Shown: positions 9,486 through 14,635 of the stretch, one piece after another
Numbering within the stretch: position 1 is the first letter of the stretch
How the letters are laid out: each line of letters starts with the position of its first letter
Assembly (NCBI GenBank): GCA_002179805.1
Contig: NAVB01002013.1
Span: 1 to 14,635 of the forward strand
Origin: Acanthamoeba lenticulata
Taxonomy: Eukaryota > Discosea > Longamoebia > Acanthamoebidae
Reading direction: 5' to 3'
Length of the DNA stretch: 14,635 bases
Notes under the pieces: generated by a model
Databases searched by the model: none
The model's input: the letters and a program-made list of their open reading frames with translations, nothing else
Told to the model about the DNA's origin: nothing
Position numbers and translations under genes: made by a program

Positions 9486-10401
9486 TCAGACTACATGCTC
9501 AGCAGGAAGTGCGGGGTGGGGGGTAGGGATGAACCTGTCGTAGTAAAGGTTGTTCATGGTGGCCATGAAGGATGGGTTGAGCGTATCGGGCTCGTATTCC
9601 GTGAGGTAGAGAATGAGCGCCAGAGAGAACCCGGCGAAGATACGAAAACCTCGCTCAGAGCGCACATCGATGGTCTGGGGAAGGACGCCTCGTCGGACGC
9701 CGCTCACCAGAAGGCCATAGATGCCTCGAGCAAAGAGGTAGAGCACTATCTGGTTATTTACACTGCCTGAGAGTCCCTTGCTGTCGCCGAACCCGATGTA
9801 GCCGCCCACAAAGCCTTTTGCCAAGACGCACGTGAGACATAAGCGCTTGTACAGAGCGCGTTGGCTGAGTCAAAAAGGCGTACCGGCAATCCAGCACTCG
9901 AGGCCTCCATCAACGCCGAGGCGCCGGAGAAGGTAGCAGATGACCTTGTAGATGCCCACAAACAAGCCCAAGTTCCTGCCGTGTTGAACAAGCTGCTTCA
10001 TTGTGAACACCAGCCGGCTCCGATAGCTGACAAGTGTTAAAGAAAACAAACAAATACAACAAAGCAAGCGTCAGTACAACAAGTCAGACAAACACGAGCG
10101 CGCAACGAGCGTCAAGGCAACAACTGACCTCGACTCGCGGTAGATGAGGGCATAAACCAGGGCCTGTATCACATAGGGCAAACGGATGCGAGCGCCCATG
10201 ACAATGCCATTCCTGAAGTGCGGGAGAACACAACTGAGCTTCAGAGGGAGGGTGAGGGTCATAGCACGGGCAATACCTGTAACCTCGGAGGGCGCTCAGC
10301 AGTGAGCTATGTCGAATAATCCAATTTACATGAACCTTGGTTCCTCTTATGAACTGCGAGACTACTGTGCTGGCAGCGGGTTGGGTTGCCGCAGTACTCA
10401 T
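9486..10401 (-). CDS. PXMP4: PXMP4-like peroxisomal membrane protein (Tim17/22/23-related)
   Basis: Exons: 10401-10277, 10212-10129, 10026-9884, 9814-9486, giving 226 residues (human PXMP4 is about 212). Introns are 64, 102 and 69 bp, all GT-AG with consistent phases. Family marks in order: SALRGYRNGIVMGARIRLP (about 36-54, cf. the GFRNGxxYGAKIRAPH block), then FTMKQLVQHGRNLGLFVGIYK. Next comes the glycine-rich membrane segment GFVGGYIGFGDS with NNQIVLYLFAR, and finally LTEYEPDTLNPSFMATMNNLY (cf. LFEYHRPTLQPSLQSSMTYLYED). Several hydrophobic stretches predict a multispanning protein. Transport role and partner are not known from sequence. The ATG is the first after an in-frame TGA three codons upstream. 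Peroxisomal location is inferred from the family; I see no experimental-type signal. Confidence 0.88.
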
Positions 10402-10550
10402 GAGATCTCAAGACCCCCCAAGGGTGAGGTTGCCTTCGTCCTTTGTTGTTTGCTAAAAATAAATATTTTAAAAATGTGTTTTCTGGGTTCTGTCCGCGTC
10501 CCGCGTGTTTTCTGTACAGGGCTGACTCTTCGCACATCAAGGCGGGGCCT
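10402..10550. promoter_or_regulatory. PXMP4-like upstream region with AT-rich patch
   Basis: 149 bp between the VKOR stop and the PXMP4-like ATG. A strongly AT-rich block at about 10452-10477 lies 50-75 bp upstream of the start, in otherwise GC-rich DNA. It is a candidate core promoter by position only. The short spacing means the VKOR 3' UTR must overlap it or end quickly. Confidence 0.4.
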
Positions 10551-11577
10551 TTAAAGCTGGGCATCGCACGAGGTCAGCGTGAGAAGCTGTGTCACCGTGC
10601 ATAGGCCGTAGTGACGTGCGAGCTCTTTTCCGCTCCAGTCCTCCAACACCCACGTCGGATAGCCGCGCAAATCCTTGCCCTCGCACGATGTGCGGCTGCA
10701 GTCCTGGTAGCGGACCAGCGACATGAGGCTGGGCCCAAGCAGCTCCTTTTGGTGCCGACACACGGCACATGCTTCCTGTAGGAGACACAAGCCCGACCAA
10801 TGTAAGCTTACGAAGAAGGGAAGAGTCGAGTAGCGGAGGGTTTGTGCATACCGTGCCATACATGACGAGCTGCTGGCGGTGAGTGAGGACGCAGGTCCGC
10901 AAGGCGGCGTGCGCAGGATCTTGCGACAAGGCAAGCACTGTGTAGAGGAAGAAGACAAGAAGAGGCAACGCAGCAAGCGCCACTAGCACGGGCAGAAGAG
11001 GTTGCAACGCGCGCAAAGCCGCGGCGAGGGTCTCTGGCGAGGTGGCTGAAGATAAGAACGAGCCCATAGTTGAGCGTTGCGAACCAGGCGGCAGGGCATA
11101 GCGAGCGTAGAGGCGCATGGAAGCGAAGAAGAGGAAGGCCACCAACACGTGCACGGCCGTGCACATAGGGCAGATTGCGCCCAAGATGAGCTCGGCCGCG
11201 AGGAGGTACACGATGAAACCGGCTCCGGCCACACACCAAGCCAGCATCGCCAGGGCCAACGCGGCAGGTTCACTCATGGCCGACTTGCCCACAGGTGCAG
11301 GCAGGGACGAGGTTGATGATTCCCATTTGGTGTGCAAGCGATAGCCGAGGAAGGCGATGACGAGGAACCAAACAATACCAAGTACGGCTACCGGCACGCC
11401 CAAGAGGGAGGCGAATTCGCTGTTGTTGATGACTGAACACGAGATGCGCTCGGAAAGATCACACGAAGATCGGCCGGACGCACTGTACTTGTCCGCCACC
11501 ATGTAACCGGACAGTGCCACACCGAGCACACTCACCAAGGTGGCCCACAGCGCCCACCGCGTGCCGCCTTTCGCCAT
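10551..11577 (-). CDS. VKOR family protein fused to a C-terminal thioredoxin-like domain
   Basis: Two exons, 11577-10852 and 10775-10551, with a 76-bp GT-AG intron in phase 0; 316 residues. The VKOR half has a first membrane helix at about 9-27 and a loop with the paired cysteines Cys39 and Cys47 (CDLSERISCS, cf. CDxxxxISCS). Helices at about 58-80 and 104-130 follow. The redox motif CPMC is at 136-139, at the start of the fourth helix. A fifth helix (about 194-217) links to a thioredoxin-like domain with CAVC at 245-248 and the cis-proline motif YPTW (281-284). In VKOR-thioredoxin fusions the quinone-coupled VKOR reoxidises its own thioredoxin partner, which oxidises substrate cysteines. Membrane site (ER or another) is not certain; no clear cleavable targeting peptide is seen. 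The ATG has A at -3 and G at +4. The intron falls just before the thioredoxin CxxC. Confidence 0.93.
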
Positions 11578-11680
11578 TCTACCGTCAGCCTCTGCCTCCA
11601 GCTTGATGAACTTTAGTCTTTAAAATTTATTTTTATTTGAATTTTATTTTTCTACCGGTCCAAGAACGTGCAACAGGCCA
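11578..11680. promoter_or_regulatory. VKOR upstream AT-rich patch
   Basis: 103 bp between the VKOR ATG and the prefoldin stop. A very AT-rich run at about 11617-11652 lies 40-75 bp upstream of the VKOR start. It may be core promoter, prefoldin 3' UTR, or both; sequence alone cannot decide. Confidence 0.4.
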
Positions 11681-12502
11681 CTACACACCGCGGGCAGCCC
11701 TCCGCTGCTTGACATCCCAGTTGAAGATACGGGCGATGTTGACCTCGGTGGTGGTGATCTGGTCCTTGATGAAGTCCAGGTCCTTCTCGATGGTGCGCAG
11801 GTTCGCTCGGCAGTTCTCCACATTCTTGGTCAGCAGGGCGAGTGCCTCCTCAAACGTGTACTCCACCATCACGTTGGCCTGCAAGGCGAGACCGGTGAGT
11901 CACGGTCCCAATGATGCACTTGCGCGTAGAGCAGCATGGCAGAATGAAGCAAACGTACTCCGAGCCACAAACACACGGTGTTGACTTCAGTGAGGGTCGA
12001 GCGGACGAAGAGGCCCTCGTTGACCTCAAAGTGGGTCGACACTTCAGCATTCTGGCCACATGTCAAGCCGACGGGGTAAGTTGTGGTGAGGGATCAACAC
12101 ATGTTGTTGTGCAAGCGTGTGCACCTGCTTCGCAGACAAGTACTGGACCATCTCCAGCGCCTTCTCAATGTCGGGAAGCTTCGACTTGAGGGTCATGCGG
12201 TTCTGCTGCAGCTTCATCTCCAGCATCTTGTAATTGCTTCAGGGCGAAGATTGGGCAGTGAATGATAAGAAAGCAAGATCTAAATTGTAATGAACTTGCA
12301 GCACGCGGTACCTGTAGTTAGCCTGAGTTCGTTTGAGGGCAGCCTCAGCGCTCTCCTCGTTCTTCATAAAAGCGTCCACATCATCCTGCGCTCGTGCAGT
12401 GGTTAATCACCACATTGCCGCAAGAAAATCCGGGACGGGCAGGCATTGTACAATGAAGGCAGCCGCGGGAATCGTGGTCTCCAACAGTTCTTGAACCTCC
12501 AT
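11681..12502 (-). CDS. VBP1: Prefoldin subunit 3 (VBP1/PFD3 homologue)
   Basis: Five exons: 12502-12452, 12385-12312, 12236-12125, 12051-11959, 11878-11681; 175 residues. Introns of 66, 75, 73 and 80 bp are GT-AG with consistent phase. Family features in order: IPAAAFIDDVDAFMK at the N terminus, then YKMLEMKLQQNRMTLKSKLP and IEKALEMVQYL (first coiled coil). Next comes the conserved VCLWLG then ANVMVEYTFEEA (beta-hairpin region), and last DLDFIKDQITTTEVNIARIFNWDVKQRR (second coiled coil). The length is slightly below human (197) mainly because of a short N terminus. Prefoldin is a cytosolic hexamer that passes nascent actin and tubulin to the chaperonin CCT; subunit 3 is one of its two alpha-type subunits. 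The ATG has a good AAAAATGG context. The first exon codes only 17 residues. Confidence 0.95.
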
Positions 12503-12815
12503 TTTTACTGATGAACCAGATTGCCAAAAGAAGAAAATGTTTTTTTAAACAGAGAAAAGAAGAAATAATTAACGGCACAGTAAATTGCTGTTGGGAATGT
12601 TCTAGTGCTTGTCCCTCCTTGGTTGTGCCTGTAAAACCCGTCCTTCAGCCCACAAACAGGAATTGCAGGCCTCTTTCTGGGTCGCTGTGGCCCACCACTG
12701 GTCTGCACGAACTGAGCCTGCCGCTGGTGGATCAGCCAAATACTCAATCAAGACGAAGAACGCCGCAGACACATAGCCCTCGTAGGCCTGGGGCCGTACG
12801 TAGCAAGGGACCACC
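12503..12815. promoter_or_regulatory. Divergent upstream region shared by prefoldin 3 and the plus-strand gene
   Basis: 313 bp between two start codons facing away from each other, so it must hold both promoters and 5' UTRs. The prefoldin side (about 12503-12600) is A/T-rich with long A and T runs; the other side is GC-rich. An in-frame stop at 12801-12803 precedes the plus-strand ATG. No motif I can name with confidence. Confidence 0.55.
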
Positions 12816-14635
12816 ATGCTTGAGGCCACCTCCCACATTGTACGCTCGTGCGAGTTGCACGTGTGGCTGAGTGCCGCCTTGTTCCCGCAGCTGCACAAAC
12901 CTAGCCCTGCGCCGTGGTCCTCCTCGCCCGCCATGCCCGCAGCGGATCTAGCTCCAGATTCAACCCAACACAGCCAGGCCGAGGGCAACCTCGCGTCGTC
13001 GGTCTCCTTCCCCTTCCTCTCCGGGGAAGGCCCTTCTTCCTCTTTCCCCTCCTCGCCGCCTCTGCCGTCACCGCCAGCTGCGTCGTCGCCGCCCCCGTCG
13101 GCCTCGCCCCTCGCCACGTCACCTCGCCGCGGCCACAGCGATGGCGTGGCATCGACCTTCCTGGCCGACGGCCGGTGGACCGTGGGCGAGGCCATGCGGC
13201 GCTTCTTGCGGCAGAACCACCTCTTCTTCAGCGAGGAGGAGCTCGAGGCCTTCGTGGCCACCCACCGCATGCTGCTTCGCAAGCGCGCGCCAGCTGCAGC
13301 CGCGACAGCCGGACACCGCCAGCTGCTCCTCCACGCCGCCGCCGACAGTCCAGGCCGGCGCCAAAGCAGCGGCACGCAGGGACCACAGAGCCAGGGATCC
13401 GGCCTGCCCGAGGGCGGCTTGGCCTGGGTGGACTACAACCGGCTCGTGTCGGCCTATGCCATCCACGACGACGTGCGCTGGCCTCTCCTCCTCCAAGATG
13501 GGGGATACCATACACACACACACACACGATGCGTCGTGGCTCACCCTCGCTCTCCCGTACGGCGCGCAGGACGTGCTCGAGTTCTTGCCGGACGGCCACG
13601 ACCACGGCTCAGAGGGCGCCAACGCCACCACCAGCACGACGGAGCAGGCCGCGCAGTGGGAGTACGCGTGCGAGATCCCCGTGCACGACCTCAAGGCCCT
13701 CCCCCTCCTCCTCGGGCAGCAGCAGGGCCGTGGGAGGGACCTCACCGTGGAAGCGGCCATCGCCGCGCTCTGCTGCTTCCCGTCGACATCGACCGTCGGC
13801 TCCTCGCGCGAGCGTACGTCCCATCGCGTCCCGTCCCGTCCAGGTCACCTGAAGCTTTACATGTGCGTGCGTGCGTGTGTTTGTTTGATTGTTGGTTGGA
13901 CGACCATCATGGCAGGCCGCGACATGTTTGTCGAGCGACCTCCGGGCTGCCGGGCGGTCCTGCTCCCGGACGGACGCGACCCGCAGCGCGCCCTCGCCCT
14001 AGACCTCGCCCAGCCGTTCTCGTCCCTGCCCCTGACCGACCGCGTACGCTCTAGAGCTCGGCTCGGTCTGCTCCTCGTCGTCGTTGTCCTGACCTGCGAT
14101 GCCGCTGCTGTGGCCACAGGCCGTGCTCGCCGTGCGCTGCGCGGCCGAGTCGCCCGTGCCGGCGGTGCTCGCCGTGCAGGGCCGCGCCCAGCGGTGCCGG
14201 GTGCTGATCCAAGCCACGCGCCTCTACAAGGCCCTCGTCTTCTCGGCCGATGTGTACGCGTCGGACGTCCTTCGCTTCCTGGAGCGCGCCCAGCCGCCCG
14301 CGCCGTTCCACAGCAGCCCCGAGCGGGGACGGCGCAAGGACAGCGGCGGCGGCGGCGGCGACGTCGGGGAGTACGTGCTCTACGTGACCACGCTCAAGCG
14401 GGTCGCCGAGCTGCTGGACGACAGGCGCGCCCGCGCGCTGGGCCGCGACGGCAAGGAGGCCTGCCGGGAAGTCAAGCCCTGGCGCCGTCTCCTCTCCTAC
14501 CGCCTCAACGACAAGGTTTGTTTTTCTTTTTATTTATTTATTTATTTTTTTAATTCTTGTTTAATCTATTTAATGTTATTTAATATTTGTGCTGACGCCT
14601 CTTTTACAGCACGTGCTGGTCTTTAAGCGCCGCCC
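12816..14635 (+). CDS. Unrecognised protein with possible ubiquitin-like/Ras-association fold (3'-incomplete)
   Basis: Exons 12816-13472, 13570-13813, 13916-14043, 14120-14515 and 14610->14635; introns of 97, 102, 76 and 94 bp are GT-AG and every phase matches. 483 residues are visible. The first ATG sits in a strong ACCACCATG context; a second in-frame ATG at 12933 could be the true start. Residues about 40-105 are low-complexity Ser/Pro-rich. Residues about 115-155 (TVGEAMRRFLRQNHLFFSEEEL) look folded, as does VDYNRLVSAYAI before the first intron. The last part (RCRVLIQATRLYKALVF, then GEYVLYVTTLKRVAELLDD and HVLVFKRRP) has the rhythm of a ubiquitin-like Ras-binding domain. That is only pattern resemblance. 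I do not recognise the family. The gene continues past the window. Confidence 0.72.
13512..13527. repeat. (AC)8 microsatellite in intron 1 of the plus-strand gene
   Basis: Eight AC units within the 13473-13569 intron (donor GAC|GTGCGC, acceptor GCGCAG|GAC). Placing the repeat in an intron explains why the reading frame changes across it. Confidence 0.85.
13863..13880. repeat. GTGC/GTGT repeat in intron 2 of the plus-strand gene
   Basis: Short tandem GTGC units passing into GTGT, inside the 13814-13915 intron. Simple-sequence DNA with no coding role. Confidence 0.75.
14531..14553. repeat. (TATT)n AT-rich repeat in intron 4 of the plus-strand gene
   Basis: Several TATT units and a T-run within the 14516-14609 intron (donor AAG|GTTTGT, acceptor TTTACAG|CAC). 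This intron is far more AT-rich than the exons on either side. Confidence 0.85.

Noticed and set aside
10307..10564. 85-codon minus-strand frame between VKOR and PXMP4-like
   Set aside because: It overlaps the PXMP4-like first exon in another frame, shows no family resemblance and covers the presumed promoter.
13473..13569. Frameshift at the AC repeat in the plus-strand gene
   Set aside because: A GT-AG intron with donor GTGCGC and acceptor GCGCAG in phase 0 explains the frame change without a mutation.
13141..14553. 470-codon uninterrupted plus-strand frame as a single exon
   Set aside because: Only parts of it (13570-13813, 13916-14043) look like protein. Splice sites with matching phase divide it, and the stretch before 13473 reads far better in the other frame.

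Overview
This looks like nuclear DNA from a free-living amoebozoan, most likely Acanthamoeba or a close relative. That is an inference from gene structure, since I ran no search. Exons are GC-rich, genes are closely packed, and introns are short (64-123 bp) and very frequent. Donors are mostly GTACG or GTGCG, acceptors are mostly CAG, and AT-rich patches lie just upstream of several start codons. I rebuilt six spliced genes by joining exons so that phase and protein-family continuity agree at every junction. Nothing suggests a prokaryote, plasmid, virus or CRISPR locus.

Layout. Five genes lie head-to-tail on the minus strand and one lies on the plus strand at the right end. (1) <1-3691, minus: a multidomain Roco protein, 3'-incomplete, with ankyrin repeats, a degenerate Rho-like GTPase domain, leucine-rich repeats, a canonical Roc GTPase and a COR region that appears to carry an SH3 domain. 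(2) 4120-9191, minus: SMC6, 21 exons, about 1141 residues, complete. (3) 9486-10401, minus: a PXMP4-like peroxisomal membrane protein, 4 exons, 226 residues. (4) 10551-11577, minus: a VKOR-thioredoxin fusion, 2 exons, 316 residues. (5) 11681-12502, minus: prefoldin subunit 3, 5 exons, 175 residues. (6) 12816->14635, plus: an unrecognised gene, 3'-incomplete, with at least 5 exons and a possible ubiquitin-like/Ras-association fold at the visible end. Genes 5 and 6 diverge from a 313-bp shared upstream region.

The genes do not form one pathway: genome maintenance (SMC6), chaperone (prefoldin), disulfide formation (VKOR-Trx), peroxisomal membrane (PXMP4-like) and signalling (Roco) are simply neighbours. 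The most notable item is the Roco protein, which pairs an apparently nucleotide-dead Rho-like domain with an intact Roc GTPase. Smaller points include a GC-AG intron, an 84-bp in-frame intron without stops and an ambiguous acceptor in SMC6, and dinucleotide repeats serving as polypyrimidine tracts.
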